This document shows, piece after piece, positions 7,011-18,734 of a stretch of DNA of 64,000 bases; position 1 is the stretch's first letter, and the number at the start of each line of letters is the position of its first letter. The translations under genes and the position numbers were made by a program. Origin of the DNA: Pseudomonas sp. B21-028 (lineage in GTDB: Bacteria > Pseudomonadota > Gammaproteobacteria > Pseudomonadales > Pseudomonadaceae); contig NZ_CP087184.1 of the NCBI RefSeq assembly GCF_024749045.1, positions 868,001 through 932,000 on the forward strand, read 5' to 3'. The notes under the pieces were generated by a model, which made no database searches, was not told the DNA's origin, and was given only the letters and a program-made list of their open reading frames with translations.

Positions 7011-8276
7011 TCAGGATACTCCGCGTATCGGTACTACGTTAAGCTCTCTGGTGTGATTGATCGCGGCTGCCGACAGGCTGCCGGTGGCCGCCTTCTGGAT
7101 ATGTTCACTCCACCAAGCCATCATCGGACGCCGGCGTTCGATGTAATCCGCCCGGTTGTAGGCGCTTCGAACCTCGTCTTTATCGACATGCGCCAACGCG
7201 ACTTCGATCAGTTCGGGATCCCACCCGTGCTCGTTCAGGATGGTGCTGGCCATTGAGCGCATGCCGTGGCTGACCAAGCGATCCTGAAAACCCATGCGTT
7301 TCAACGCCATGTTGGCGGTCTGGCTATTGGCGTGAGTACGTGGGTTTCGGTCTGCCGGGAAGACATACTCTCGATGACCGCTATGGGACTTGAGTATTTC
7401 CAGCAATGCCATGGCTTGATCGCTTAGCGGGATGCTGTGCGGGCGGCGCTTTTTCATCCGCTCAGGAGGGATGGTCCAGACACGCCTTTCAAAATCGATG
7501 TCTGCCCAACTGGTAGTAGCCGCTTCTGCAGGGCGAGTCATGGTATGTAACTGCCATTCGATAAGGCAACGGGTCGTGCGTTTGATACTGGCGTTTGCGA
7601 GTTCCAGCATGAGCTCGGGCAGCTCTTCGGGCGGGAGCGCGGCCATGTTTTCTTTCCTGGGCTTCTTGAAAACAGCCCGTATACCACTGAGCGGGTTGGC
7701 GAAGATCAGGCCGGAGTTTACGCCATAGGTCATGATTTCGTTAAGCCGCTGACTAAGGCGCTTGACCGTCTCTAGGCTGCCTTTCGCTTCGATTGGACGG
7801 AGCAGCTCGATCACCATCGGCGCAGTGATTTTCGCGAGTGGCGTCGTCTTCAAGTCGGGGAACACATGCAGCGTGAGCGACCGCCAAATGTCCTCGGCAT
7901 AGGCCGGCGTGACCGAGTCCTTCTTAAGTTCGAACCAGGCAGTGGCTACGTTCTCGAAGGTGTGTTCCGTTTCTGCGCGCTTGGCCTCATTTATCGTATC
8001 GCGCTGCACTTTCGGATCGATGCCTTGGGCGAGCAGCTCACGGGCTTGCACTGCCATCTTTCGGGCGTTCGCCAGCGAAAGCTCTGGGTAGGTACCCAGG
8101 CCCATGTTAATTCGGTTCTTAGTCACCGGTTCCCGGTAGTTGAAATTCCACAGCAGAGAGCCGTTGCTGCGTACTCGGAGTTGCAAACCGTCCCCGTCGG
8201 TGAGGACGTAATCCTTGGACGCGGGTTTGACTCCCTTAAGCTGTCGATCGGAGAGACGTAGGGTTTGAGCAGGCAT
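7011..8276 (-). CDS. P4-type tyrosine integrase (site-specific recombinase at ssrA)
   Basis: A 421-residue integrase. The N-terminal DUF4102-type arm-binding domain (about 1-90, with LTDGDGLQLRVRSNGSLLWNFNYR) is followed by the SAM-like core domain (about 105-200) and the catalytic domain. Catalytic residues are visible: Arg248 (MTRPAEA), His337-x-x-Arg340 (HGMRS), His363 (LAHVD) and Tyr373 (SAYNR). ATG 8276 is chosen because GAGGG lies 8 nt upstream and the family starts like MPAQTLRLSD; a longer frame to 8369 would overlap repeats in the promoter region. The gene sits next to the tmRNA 3' end, which is its likely attachment site. Confidence 0.9.
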   Translation of the reverse strand: MPAQTLRLSDRQLKGVKPASKDYVLTDGDGLQLRVRSNGSLLWNFNYREPVTKNRINMGLGTYPELSLANARKMAVQARELLAQGIDPKVQRDTINEAKRAETEHTFENVATAWFELKKDSVTPAYAEDIWRSLTLHVFPDLKTTPLAKITAPMVIELLRPIEAKGSLETVKRLSQRLNEIMTYGVNSGLIFANPLSGIRAVFKKPRKENMAALPPEELPELMLELANASIKRTTRCLIEWQLHTMTRPAEAATTSWADIDFERRVWTIPPERMKKRRPHSIPLSDQAMALLEILKSHSGHREYVFPADRNPRTHANSQTANMALKRMGFQDRLVSHGMRSMASTILNEHGWDPELIEVALAHVDKDEVRSAYNRADYIERRRPMMAWWSEHIQKAATGSLSAAAINHTRELNVVPIRGVS

Positions 8277-8297
8277 GAGATTTCCCTCAGACACTGA

Positions 8298-8353
8298 TTT
8301 GGTATTCCAAAGGTTAGCACCGGAGGGGCTGGAATACCGTATGGAATACCAAA
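8298..8353. promoter_or_regulatory. Three GGTATTCC/GGAATACC boxes upstream of the integrase gene
   Basis: TTTGGTATTCC (8298-8308) and GGAATACCAAA (8343-8353) are perfect inverse copies, with a third copy GGAATACC at 8331-8338. They lie between the integrase start and the tmRNA 3' end. They are good candidates for integrase arm-type or excisionase sites, or an operator controlling int. This is inferred from position and symmetry. Confidence 0.55.
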
Positions 8354-8426
8354 ACTTCTGGAACTCCAAGAAGCTACAAAGACCTCAATAGCCGCTAAAT
8401 CCTTGTATTTGCTGGATTTCAGGCAC

Positions 8427-8452
8427 AAAAAAAGACGTCCGTGGACGTCTTT
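8427..8452 (-). terminator. tmRNA terminator
   Basis: A 10-bp stem, AAAGACGTCC with GGACGTCTTT, around a 2-nt centre (8431-8452 on the plus strand) is followed on the minus strand by seven U (8427-8433). It lies 11 nt after the 3' end of ssrA. Confidence 0.85.
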
Positions 8453-8463
8453 AGATGATGAAG

Positions 8464-8857
8464 TGGTGGAGCCGGGGGGATTTGAACCCCCGTCCGCCAG
8501 TACTCCGCTGTCGGTACTACATGCGTAGCCGTGTCTATTAAGTTAACCCTCAGCGACCCGACGGGCAGGGTGCTTTGGGCGAGTTGTGTAAGTTTTAGCC
8601 GCTTCGTCCACAACGTACTGCACGGCGATTCTGTTCTATATGACAATCACTTTGGGTTTACAGACATCCCCTGATGATTGCTGGACCCGAAGGTACCAGA
8701 AGGGAAGGGCTAAGGCTGCTTACGCAGCGAGAGCGTATTCCCCGTAGGTTTCGTCATTGGCAACTATAGGAAGTTGCAACAGTGGATTTACGAGTTCTGT
8801 TACCAACTCGGCATGCACCTAAAGTTTCGCAACCGGCGTCGAATCCTAAACGGCCCC
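8464..8857 (-). ncRNA. ssrA: tmRNA (ssrA)
   Basis: On the minus strand the RNA runs from GGGGCCGUUUAGG (8857) to ...CGGCUCCACCA (8464), about 394 nt. The tRNA-like ends pair and the T-arm (GGTTCAAATCC-like) is intact with CCA encoded. The tag reading frame (8761 to 8720, minus strand) encodes ANDETYGEYALAA and a stop, which is the Pseudomonas tag. tmRNA rescues stalled ribosomes together with SmpB (18134-18616, about 10 kb away). The 3' half is intact after island insertion, as expected when the island supplies an identical copy of the end. Confidence 0.97.
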
Positions 8858-8860
8858 GAA

Positions 8861-8892
8861 CCTGTCACTCGGTCGAGCTGTTGAGTGACAGG
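8861..8892. other. 10-bp inverted repeat just before tmRNA
   Basis: CCTGTCACTC (8861-8870) and GAGTGACAGG (8883-8892) are perfect inverse copies lying 3 nt upstream of the tmRNA 5' end. The repeat may end transcripts from the upstream minus-strand gene or overlap the ssrA promoter. No clear T-run follows on the minus strand. Confidence 0.5.
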
Positions 8893-8941
8893 CATGTGCA
8901 GTGTACGCCAATACTTGGCTGAGGCCAACCCGGGGGCGATG

Positions 8942-9223
8942 TTACTGAGGATCGCCTTTGGCGTTGTTATCCAGCTTCTGCATGGCTTGGGTGGTGATTG
9001 CAATGCAATCCTTGGTGCCTTCCTCGGTACCTTTTTGGTGAGCCTGCTCGGCATTTCTTATGTCGGTGTCCAGCTCGGTCTTCAAGCTTTCGCTTAACTG
9101 CTTCGTGCTGACCATGTCATTTCGGATCTTGGTCAGATTGGTCTCGCAGAGGTCGGCTGCAAACACCGGAGAGGCCAACAGTGCAGCGGAAATGAACAAG
9201 CCAGCAAATGCGGTGTGCTTCAT
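8942..9223 (-). CDS. Small exported hypothetical protein
   Basis: A 93-residue protein with a clean signal peptide (basic MKH, hydrophobic AFAGLFISAALLA, cleavage after SPVFA), leaving a mature part of about 70 residues. That part is mostly helical and charged and contains two Cys (DLCETN and TKDCIA) that could form a periplasmic disulfide. AAGGAG lies 6 nt before the ATG. It stands between tmRNA and the lactate operon and is transcribed toward tmRNA. I do not recognise a named family; periplasmic location is the only firm inference. Confidence 0.75.
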   Translation of the reverse strand: MKHTAFAGLFISAALLASPVFAADLCETNLTKIRNDMVSTKQLSESLKTELDTDIRNAEQAHQKGTEEGTKDCIAITTQAMQKLDNNAKGDPQ

Positions 9224-9318
9224 GTGTATCTCCTTGAACGTGTGGTCTCGGTGCTGCCGCTCACGGTCAGGCCGAGTCGTTGTCGTAGGGCCCGACAGAG
9301 CCGGGCCTATTCAAGTGA

Positions 9319-12182
<2,864 letters not shown>

Positions 12183-12186
<4 letters not shown>

Positions 12187-12854
12187 TGGTCCTCCAGAAT
12201 CAATACCACCAGATCCTTGGGGCCGTGGGCGCCGTAGGCCAGGACTTGTTCGATGTCGGCGGTTTTCGAAGGGCCTGACACCAGCAGCGCGTTGGTAGGC
12301 ATGCCCTGGGCCCATTCGAATTCCTGCTGCACTTCATAGAAGTTATCGCGGATCTCGCTGGCCTTGAGCAGGGCAAAATGTACGGGTGGCACCAGGCTCA
12401 TCAGCCGTGGTTCTTCTCGCGTTGGCCACAGAATCAGGCTGCCGGTCGCGGCGATGGCACCGAGGGTTCCGGTCAGGCTGGCCGGGGTGTCGTTGAACAG
12501 CTCGGCTTTCCATTCCTCGACCGGCCTGTTGTAGGCCTTGAGGGCCGGCAGGTCAGGATTATTCGCCCAGAATTGTGTAATTTTTTGCCCGTGCGCCGTG
12601 GTTGGAGCAATCAGCAGGCTCGGCAATTGCCGGTCGCGCAGCAACTGTGCCAGCAGCGCTGTCCAGCCTTCACCCGACGTCAGGTGGATTTCGGTGTGCA
12701 CCGCTTCCATCAGCTTGCGCAACTGCGGGATGCGTTCTTCGGGCGCGTAGCGGTAGGTTTGCGTGACCAGATCGACGTCGAAATGGTCGGCAACCGGGGT
12801 GGTGCCGGTCAGGCTTTTACGCAGCTTGGCGAGGATATTGTCCCTGGCGCTCAT
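12183..12854 (-). CDS. lutC: L-lactate dehydrogenase complex subunit LutC/LldG
   Basis: A 223-residue protein of the LutC (DUF162/LUD) family, one of three proteins that together oxidise L-lactate to pyruvate. The sequence starts MSARDNILAKLRKSL and contains the LUD-domain segments TGSLILWPTREEPRLMSLVPPVH and the end segment VLAYGAHGPKDLVVLILE. Start and stop both overlap the neighbouring genes by ATGA, so it is translationally coupled to lutB and dld. A much longer upstream open frame (to 13175) is just lutB in another frame. The subunit role comes from the Bacillus LutABC system. Confidence 0.9.
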
Positions 12855-14308
12855 CGGTGGTCTCCCTGGGCTTTCAGGTGTTCGCGGGCCAGGTCGTGCA
12901 GCGAGCGGGCGGCGGGTTTGGGGGCGCTGTGGTTCTGGGTCCAGGGGCCGACGTTGCTGGGCGTCAGGGCGCGTAGGCGCGTGGCGAGAAAGCCGAACAA
13001 CCGATACAGCCGTGGCGAGCTGTTGAGCCGGGCCCAGGCATTCCAGATGAAGCGTTCCTTGGGCGAATATTTGCTGCCCTGGCCGCGCATCACTTGATTC
13101 GGGCTGTCCGGCGCCTTGACGTTTTCTTCCCGCAGGCGTCGCAGCAGGGCTGGGATCGGGATCTTCACCGGGCACACTTCACCGCAGGCGCCACACAGTG
13201 AGGAGGCGCTCGGGTGATCCGGCACTTTGGCGAGGCCGACCATGTGCGGCGTGATGATTTTTCCGATAGGCCCCGGGTAGACCTCGCCGTAGGCATGACC
13301 GCCGATTCGGGTGTAGACCGGGCAATGATTCATGCAGGCCCCGCAGCGGATGCAGTTCAGGGTCTGGCGCAATTCGCTGTCGGCAAACGCCTGGCTGCGA
13401 CCGTTGTCCAGCAGCACCAGGTGCACTTCCTGGGGTCCGTCCAGTTCGTCGGCCTTGCGCGGGCCGGAGATCATGTTGACGTAGGTGGTGATCGGCTGGC
13501 CGAGGGCCGAGCGAGTCAGCAGCGAGAGCAGCGGCACCACATCGCGCAGGTTCTCCACCACTTTTTCGATGCCGGTCACGGCGATGTGCACCGGTGGCAC
13601 GGTGGTGGACATCCGGCCGTTGCCTTCGTTTTCCACCAGCAGCAGGGTGCCGGTTTCGGCGACGGCGAAATTGACGCCCGACACGCCGATGTCGGCCTCG
13701 AAGAATTTCTGCCGCAAGACCTTGCGACCGATCTGAATGAGTTGGTCGACGTCCTTGGTGTACTCCACGCCGAGTTTGTCGTGGAACAAGGACGCGACCT
13801 GACCGGCATTCTTGTGGATCGCCGGCATAATGATGTGTGAAGGCTTCTCGTGGTCGAGCTGGACGATGTATTCCCCCATGTCGGATTCGAGACATTCAAT
13901 GTCCCGAGCCTCGAGGAAATGGTTCATCTCCATCTCTTCGCTGACCATCGATTTGCCCTTGATCACTTGCCGCGCCTCGTGAGCGCGGATGATCGAGAGG
14001 ACGATGCCGTTGGCTTCGTCCACCGTTTCCGCCCAGTGCACAGTCACACCGTTGCGGGTCAGGTTGCTTTCAAGCCGCTCGAGCAGGTCGGGCAGCTTCG
14101 ATAACGCACGGGCGCGGACGGCATTGCCGAGCACTCGCAGGTGTTCTCTTTCGTGGGCATCGCTGAAGGACGTTGCCCGCTTGGTCATCAGTGAATCCAT
14201 CGCACTGCGAAAGTTGTTTCGCAATTGCGTGTCGCCCAGGGCTTTGTGAGCGCGGGCGCGAAAATCTTCCGGCAGCTCAACGGTCGGAATCAGCGTCGGC
14301 GTGCTCAT
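12851..14308 (-). CDS. lutB: L-lactate dehydrogenase iron-sulfur subunit LutB/LldF
   Basis: A 485-residue iron-sulfur protein of the L-lactate oxidation complex. The LUD domain fills about residues 60-300 (with GVSGVNFAVAETGTLLLVENEGNGR). Two Cys motifs for [4Fe-4S] clusters follow: CIRCGACMNHCPVY near 315-328 and CGACGEVCPVKIP near 367-380. A DUF3390-like basic tail closes it. ATG 14308 overlaps the stop of lutA by 4 nt. It is expected to pass electrons from lactate to the quinone pool, probably at the inner face of the membrane. Confidence 0.92.
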   Translation of the reverse strand: MSTPTLIPTVELPEDFRARAHKALGDTQLRNNFRSAMDSLMTKRATSFSDAHEREHLRVLGNAVRARALSKLPDLLERLESNLTRNGVTVHWAETVDEANGIVLSIIRAHEARQVIKGKSMVSEEMEMNHFLEARDIECLESDMGEYIVQLDHEKPSHIIMPAIHKNAGQVASLFHDKLGVEYTKDVDQLIQIGRKVLRQKFFEADIGVSGVNFAVAETGTLLLVENEGNGRMSTTVPPVHIAVTGIEKVVENLRDVVPLLSLLTRSALGQPITTYVNMISGPRKADELDGPQEVHLVLLDNGRSQAFADSELRQTLNCIRCGACMNHCPVYTRIGGHAYGEVYPGPIGKIITPHMVGLAKVPDHPSASSLCGACGEVCPVKIPIPALLRRLREENVKAPDSPNQVMRGQGSKYSPKERFIWNAWARLNSSPRLYRLFGFLATRLRALTPSNVGPWTQNHSAPKPAARSLHDLAREHLKAQGDHR

Positions 14309-15129
14309 GCGACACCTCCGGTACGTTGCCGGAGGAAGCTCGCCAAGTGCTGGCCGCGCAGCGCCTCCTTCTGTTTCTCCAGTGCGCCGTTGATGTTCAT
14401 CAGGCAGCCGCAGTCGGCACTGACGATCTTGTGTGCACCGGATTCCTTCAACGCCCGGGTCTTGTCGGCCACCATCGCGCCGGAAATATCCGGCATGCGA
14501 ACGCTGAAGGTCCCACCAAAGCCGCAGCATTCGCTTTCGTGGCTGTGTTCGACCCGCTCCACATTGCGTAGCTGCGCCAACAACGCGCGGCCGTGCAGGT
14601 GGGTATTCATTTCACGCCGTGCCGAGCAGGACGTGTGCAACGCAATCTTCACCGGTGCGCCGCTGTCCTGAAGCTGCACCTTGCAGACGAACAACAGAAA
14701 CTCGGCCAGCTCAAAGGTCCGAGCAGCCAGGGCCTGGACCTGCTTGAGCGTCTCGGGCTCATCCTTGAACAGGTCGGCGTAATGCTCGCGCATCATGCCG
14801 GCGCAGGAACCCGAAGGCACCACCACCGGATAGTCTCCGGCAAACAACGCCAGTTGCGCCCGCGCCACCGTCCGCGCCTGCTCGGTATAGCCCGAGGTGT
14901 ATGCCGGTTGCCCGCAGCAGGTTTGCCCTTGCGGATATTCCACCCGGATTCCTTCGCGCTCCAAAAGATGGATCGCGTCCATTCCGGCTTCGGGGTAGAA
15001 CAGGTCCACCACGCAGGTGCCGAACAGGTAGACCCGTTGCGGTTTTTCGCTGGGGTACTGCCGAGGCTCGGGCAATGGCGGGGCGACACGGGTCGCGTTC
15101 GGCACGGCGTTGTAAAAAAGCTCGCTCAT
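14305..15129 (-). CDS. lutA: L-lactate dehydrogenase subunit LutA/LldE (CCG protein)
   Basis: A 274-residue protein with two cysteine-rich CCG domains. Visible motifs are GTCVVDLFYP, CCGQPAYTSGY near residue 70, SGSCAGMM near 108, and CCGFGGTFSVR near 202. These ligate non-canonical Fe-S clusters in the heterodisulfide-reductase-like family. It is the first enzyme gene of the lutABC-dld run and follows lldP by 150 nt. In many other pseudomonads an FMN-type LldD occupies this place, so this strain uses the alternative enzyme. Confidence 0.92.
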   Translation of the reverse strand: MSELFYNAVPNATRVAPPLPEPRQYPSEKPQRVYLFGTCVVDLFYPEAGMDAIHLLEREGIRVEYPQGQTCCGQPAYTSGYTEQARTVARAQLALFAGDYPVVVPSGSCAGMMREHYADLFKDEPETLKQVQALAARTFELAEFLLFVCKVQLQDSGAPVKIALHTSCSARREMNTHLHGRALLAQLRNVERVEHSHESECCGFGGTFSVRMPDISGAMVADKTRALKESGAHKIVSADCGCLMNINGALEKQKEALRGQHLASFLRQRTGGVA

Positions 15130-15279
15130 CAGGCGTGTCTCCGGGTGGTCCCGGTTATCCGTCCGCTGAGGCTGCTGAATATAGAGATCAAATCTTTCAG
15201 CAACCTTGCAGACCCGGTTGTCGATAGCGGACGCCGGAGGGTGTTCCGGCGTCGGTTTTTTCCATGCAGCTTGTAGGAC

Positions 15280-16974
15280 TCAGTGCACCAGCATGCCGGT
15301 GAACCAGTAGGCCTGGGCCAACGTGATCAAGCCGACGATCGTTGCAAAGAATAGGCTGTGTTTCAGGGTAAAACGGAACAGATCCGACTCTTTGCCCACC
15401 AGCCCGGTGGCTGCGCAGGCCACCGCGATCGATTGCGGCGAAATCATCTTGCCGGTTACGCCGCCACTGGTATTGGCCGCCACGAGCAGCGTGTCGTTGA
15501 CGCCGATCTGGTGCGCGGTGGTGGCTTGCAGCGAACTGAACAGGGCGTTGGACGAGGTATCGGAACCGGTCAGGAACACCCCCAGCCAACCCAGGAAAGG
15601 CGAGAAGAACGGAAACGCCGCGCCCGTGCCGGCCAGCACCAGGGCCATGGTCGACGACATGCCCGAGTAGTTCGTGACGAAGGCGAAGGCCAACACCATA
15701 CCAATCGACAGGATCGGCCAGCGCAGTTCAAACAGGGTCTCCTTGAAAGTGGTAAGACCAGTCTTTGGACTAATTTTCAGCACCAGCATCGAGATCAGTG
15801 CGGAGAAGAAAATCGCCGTGCCGGTGGCCGAGATCGGATCAAGTTTGAACACGGCCGGGATGGCGGTGGGGTTGATCACGATGGGAGCAGCCTTGATCAC
15901 CATCTGATCCAGGTGCGGGATGGCGAAGTTGAACACCCAGGCGTACATCGAGCCGCCGGCGGCGAACATTGCCTTGAACGGTTTCAAGGTCCAGATCGTG
16001 ACCAGCACGGTGAGGATCAGGAAGGGCGACCAGGCTTTGATGATTTCCCCCAGGCTGTAGGGCGAAGCCACGGTGCTGCGCGGTTGGCCGAAACCACCGA
16101 CGCTGGCGATCACCGTTGCGTCGGATGTGGCACCGGCAATCTGTGCACCTGCGCTGCGTTTGGGCTGCCAGACTTTCAGGAACAACGTCAGCGAGATCAG
16201 GCTGGCCAGGGCCGAGGTGATGTCTGGCAGTTCCGGGCCGATGAAGTTGGAGGTGAAGTACTGGGTGATGGCGAAACTCAAGCCTGCCACCAGCGCCGCC
16301 GGCCAGGTTTCCCGCACGCCGCGCAGGCCATCCATCATGAATACCAGCCAGAACGGCACGAACAGTGACAGCAGTGGCAACTGGCGTCCGGTCATGGCGC
16401 CGATCTTGACCGCGTCGATCCCGGTCACCTGGCCGGCCACGATAATCGGAATGCCCAGGGCGCCGAACGCCACGGGCGCGGTGTTGGCGATCAGGCACAG
16501 GCCGGCGGCATACAGCGGGTTGAAGCCCAGGCCCACGAGCAACGCGGCAGTAATCGCCACGGGTGCACCGAAACCAGCGGCACCTTCCAGAAAGGCGCCG
16601 AAGCAAAAGCCAATCAACAGCACTTGCAGGCGCTGGTCATCGGTGATCGACAGCACCGAGCTGCGGATGACCTCGAACTGGCCGCTCTTGACCGTCAGTT
16701 TGTACAAGAAGACGGCGGCGACGATGATCCAGGCGATGGGCCACAGGCCATAGGCAAAACCGTAGCCGGCAGCGGCGAAGGCCATGTCTGCTGGCATGTT
16801 GAAGGCAAAGATTGCCACGGCAATCGCCAAGGCCAGGGTGATGCTTCCCGCCACATGCCCCTTGAGGCGAAACACCGCCAGGGCCAGGAAGAAAAATACG
16901 ATGGGAATAACGGCCGCAAGTGCGGACAAGCCGAGACTGCCGAGCGGGCTGTAAAGCTGTTGCCAGGTTTGCAT
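15280..16974 (-). CDS. lldP: L-lactate permease
   Basis: A 564-residue membrane transporter of the LctP family that imports lactate (and often glycolate) with protons. More than ten hydrophobic segments are visible from residue 15 on. The family signatures [20 protein letters not shown] (near 123) and, near the end, [18 protein letters not shown] and [20 protein letters not shown] are present. AGGGGCT lies upstream of the ATG. It is first in the lactate operon and divergent from the regulator lldR, with an operator-like palindrome between them. Confidence 0.95.
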   Translation of the reverse strand: MQTWQQLYSPLGSLGLSALAAVIPIVFFFLALAVFRLKGHVAGSITLALAIAVAIFAFNMPADMAFAAAGYGFAYGLWPIAWIIVAAVFLYKLTVKSGQFEVIRSSVLSITDDQRLQVLLIGFCFGAFLEGAAGFGAPVAITAALLVGLGFNPLYAAGLCLIANTAPVAFGALGIPIIVAGQVTGIDAVKIGAMTGRQLPLLSLFVPFWLVFMMDGLRGVRETWPAALVAGLSFAITQYFTSNFIGPELPDITSALASLISLTLFLKVWQPKRSAGAQIAGATSDATVIASVGGFGQPRSTVASPYSLGEIIKAWSPFLILTVLVTIWTLKPFKAMFAAGGSMYAWVFNFAIPHLDQMVIKAAPIVINPTAIPAVFKLDPISATGTAIFFSALISMLVLKISPKTGLTTFKETLFELRWPILSIGMVLAFAFVTNYSGMSSTMALVLAGTGAAFPFFSPFLGWLGVFLTGSDTSSNALFSSLQATTAHQIGVNDTLLVAANTSGGVTGKMISPQSIAVACAATGLVGKESDLFRFTLKHSLFFATIVGLITLAQAYWFTGMLVH

Positions 16975-17027
16975 GGTGGGTGAGCCCCTAATTGTTGTTG
17001 GTCAGGCACTGGTCAGCGGTTTTGGTT

Positions 17028-17044
17028 AATTGGTAATACCAATT
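17028..17044. promoter_or_regulatory. Operator-like palindrome for a GntR/FadR-type regulator
   Basis: AATTGGTAATACCAATT is a perfect 17-nt palindrome. It matches the TGGTnnnACCA pattern known for PdhR/LldR-like FCD regulators. It lies 54 nt upstream of lldP, between lldP and lldR. It is the likely binding site of the adjacent LldR. Confidence 0.8.
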
Positions 17045-17237
17045 TACAAGCGCTGTCGGCTAGGGTAAAAGCCTTGGCTGTCGTGTGTCAATTTGCCTCC
17101 CTGAAACTTTCGTCGAATAAGCGGCGCAGATCGGATCTGATCTGTTTGCCTAAATGGCCTCTGGTAGGTGTGGGCAGGGCCCGGATGGGCCAGAATAGAG
17201 AGCCCGGCGAGCTGCCGGGATCGTGGAGAGTCGAGTT

Positions 17238-18005
17238 ATGGGGTTTGATCAGATTCGTCAGCGCCGTTTGTCTGACGATATTGTCGAGCGGCTTGAAGGA
17301 ATGATTCTTGAGGGCACGCTGAAATCCGGCGAGCGGCTGCCGGCCGAGCGGACCCTGGCCGAGCAGTTCGGCGTCTCACGTCCTTCATTGCGCGAGGCGA
17401 TCCAGAAGCTGACGGCCAAAGGCTTGCTGGTCAGCCGACAGGGCGGCGGCAACTACGTGGTGGAATCGCTGGGCTCGACGTTCAGCGATCCACTGCTGCA
17501 GCTATTGGAAAGCAATCCCGAAGCGCAGCGCGACTTGTTGGAGTTCCGGCATACGCTGGAAGCATCCTGTGCCTATTACGCGGCGTTGCGGGCCACGGAG
17601 GTGGATCGCGAGCGGCTGACGGCGGCGTTCGATGAGTTGCAGGATTGCTATGCCCGCCACGATGAAGTGAGTCGGGCGGAGGAGGGCGCGGCGGACGCCC
17701 GGTTCCACCTGGCGATTGCCGAGGCCAGCCATAACGCGGTCCTGCTGCATACCATCCGTGGGTTGTTCGACCTGCTCAAGCGCAATGTGGTGACCAACAT
17801 CGGCGGCATGTACAAGCAGCGCAGCGAAACCCGCGACATGCTGATCAGCCAGCATCGGGAGTTGTACCAGGCGATCATGGACGGGCACGCCGAGCAGGCG
17901 CGGGAAGTGTCCAGCCGACATATTCTGTATGTGCAGGAAGTGTTGGAGGAGGTGCGCCAGGAAGTCCAGCGAGTGGCGCGGGCAGAGCGGCGCAAGGGGA
18001 TGTAG
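17238..18005 (+). CDS. lldR: GntR-family (FCD-domain) lactate regulator LldR
   Basis: A 255-residue transcription factor. The N-terminal winged helix (about 1-75) has the GntR pattern LSDDIVERLEGMILEGTLKSGERLPAERTLAEQFGVSRPSLREAI; the FCD ligand domain follows to about 230. ATG 17238 has GGAG 9 nt upstream; GTG 17223 in the same frame overlaps that ribosome-binding site and is less likely. Its place, divergent from the lldP-lutABC-dld operon and next to a palindromic operator, makes it the lactate-responsive repressor of that operon. PdhR-like regulators share the fold and operator type, so ligand identity is inferred. Confidence 0.88.
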   Translation: MGFDQIRQRRLSDDIVERLEGMILEGTLKSGERLPAERTLAEQFGVSRPSLREAIQKLTAKGLLVSRQGGGNYVVESLGSTFSDPLLQLLESNPEAQRDLLEFRHTLEASCAYYAALRATEVDRERLTAAFDELQDCYARHDEVSRAEEGAADARFHLAIAEASHNAVLLHTIRGLFDLLKRNVVTNIGGMYKQRSETRDMLISQHRELYQAIMDGHAEQAREVSSRHILYVQEVLEEVRQEVQRVARAERRKGM

Positions 18006-18026
18006 CCAGCCGGGTTTTGATAACCC

Positions 18027-18116
18027 TGTGGGAGCGAGCCTGCTCGCGATGGCGGTGAGTCGGTCAACATCGATGTCGACTGACGATACGCTATCGCGAG
18101 CAGGCTCGCTCCCACA
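18027..18116. repeat. REP doublet (REPIN)
   Basis: TGTGGGAGCGAGCCTGCTCG and the next four bases (18027-18050) recur exactly inverted at 18093-18116, with a 42-nt spacer between. This is the common Pseudomonas REP family arranged as an inverted pair. It lies between the convergent ends of lldR and smpB. Confidence 0.9.
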
Positions 18117-18133
18117 TTGGATTTTGTGCGGGC

Positions 18134-18616
18134 TTAATCTTCCTTGCCCTTGTTGCGCACCGCACGCTGCAGTTCGCGACCGGCATCGCGCTCACGCTCG
18201 GTATCGCGCTTGTCGTATTCCTTCTTGCCCTTGCCCAGCGCAATCTCGCACTTGATCAGGTGCTTGCTCCAGTACAGCGAGGTGCAGACACAGGCGTAGC
18301 CTTTCTGCTGTACGGCAGCGAAGAGCTTTTCCAGTTCGCGCTTGTTGAGCAGCAGCTTGCGCGAGCGCACGGGGTCGGCGATCACGTGGGTGCTGGCGGT
18401 GGTCAATGGCGTGATGTGGCTGCCCAGCAGCCAGGCTTCGCCATCCTTGAGCAGCACGTAGCTGTCGACCAGTTGCGCCTTGCCTGCGCGCAAGCTCTTT
18501 ACTTCCCAGCCGGCCAGGACCATGCCAGCCTCGAAACGCTGTTCGATGAAGTAGTCGTGTCGCGCCTTTTTATTTTGCGCGATGGTCCCTGTGGGGTGTT
18601 TCTTCTGTTTAGCCAT
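18134..18616 (-). CDS. smpB: SsrA-binding protein SmpB
   Basis: A 160-residue RNA-binding protein that carries tmRNA to stalled ribosomes. It begins [21 protein letters not shown], has the conserved [18 protein letters not shown] strand region near 40-57, and ends in a basic helix ([18 protein letters not shown]) that enters the ribosomal mRNA channel. ATG 18616 is the family start; a longer frame to 18790 adds unrelated residues. Its RNA partner ssrA lies about 10 kb to the left, separated by the lactate cluster. Confidence 0.96.
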   Translation of the reverse strand: MAKQKKHPTGTIAQNKKARHDYFIEQRFEAGMVLAGWEVKSLRAGKAQLVDSYVLLKDGEAWLLGSHITPLTTASTHVIADPVRSRKLLLNKRELEKLFAAVQQKGYACVCTSLYWSKHLIKCEIALGKGKKEYDKRDTERERDAGRELQRAVRNKGKED

Positions 18617-18734
18617 AGGGGCGGCATTATAGGCAGTTGCGTGCGTGTCGGCTACGGTGAAGCTGCACGCTTGAGCACGTTGAGTGAATCCCGGACAATG
18701 CGGCCTCTTTTTTGAACGCTTGGGCGTGATCACG

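Larger units (their letters stand above)
1..8463. mobile_element. Right part of a genomic island inserted at the 3' end of ssrA (left end outside window)
   Basis: The segment runs from the window start to the 3' CCA end of tmRNA at 8464. A P4-type tyrosine integrase lies directly next to the tmRNA 3' end, which is the usual arrangement for islands that use ssrA as attachment site. The genes inside are accessory: a DUF3987-like protein, a second recombinase-like protein and orphan genes. Base composition is mosaic, with 1-1150 visibly AT-rich against a GC-rich remainder. I found no second copy of the tmRNA 3' end inside the window, so the other att site must lie to the left. The island call is inference from context; the integrase next to ssrA is seen directly. 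Confidence 0.75.

Noticed and set aside
1..8463. Search for the second att copy of the tmRNA 3' end
   Set aside because: No repeat of the TGGTGGAGCCGGGGGGATTT end was found in the window, so the left boundary cannot be placed.
18027..18116. Possible CRISPR-like repeat-spacer unit
   Set aside because: Only one inverted pair of a known REP type; no regular array anywhere in the window.
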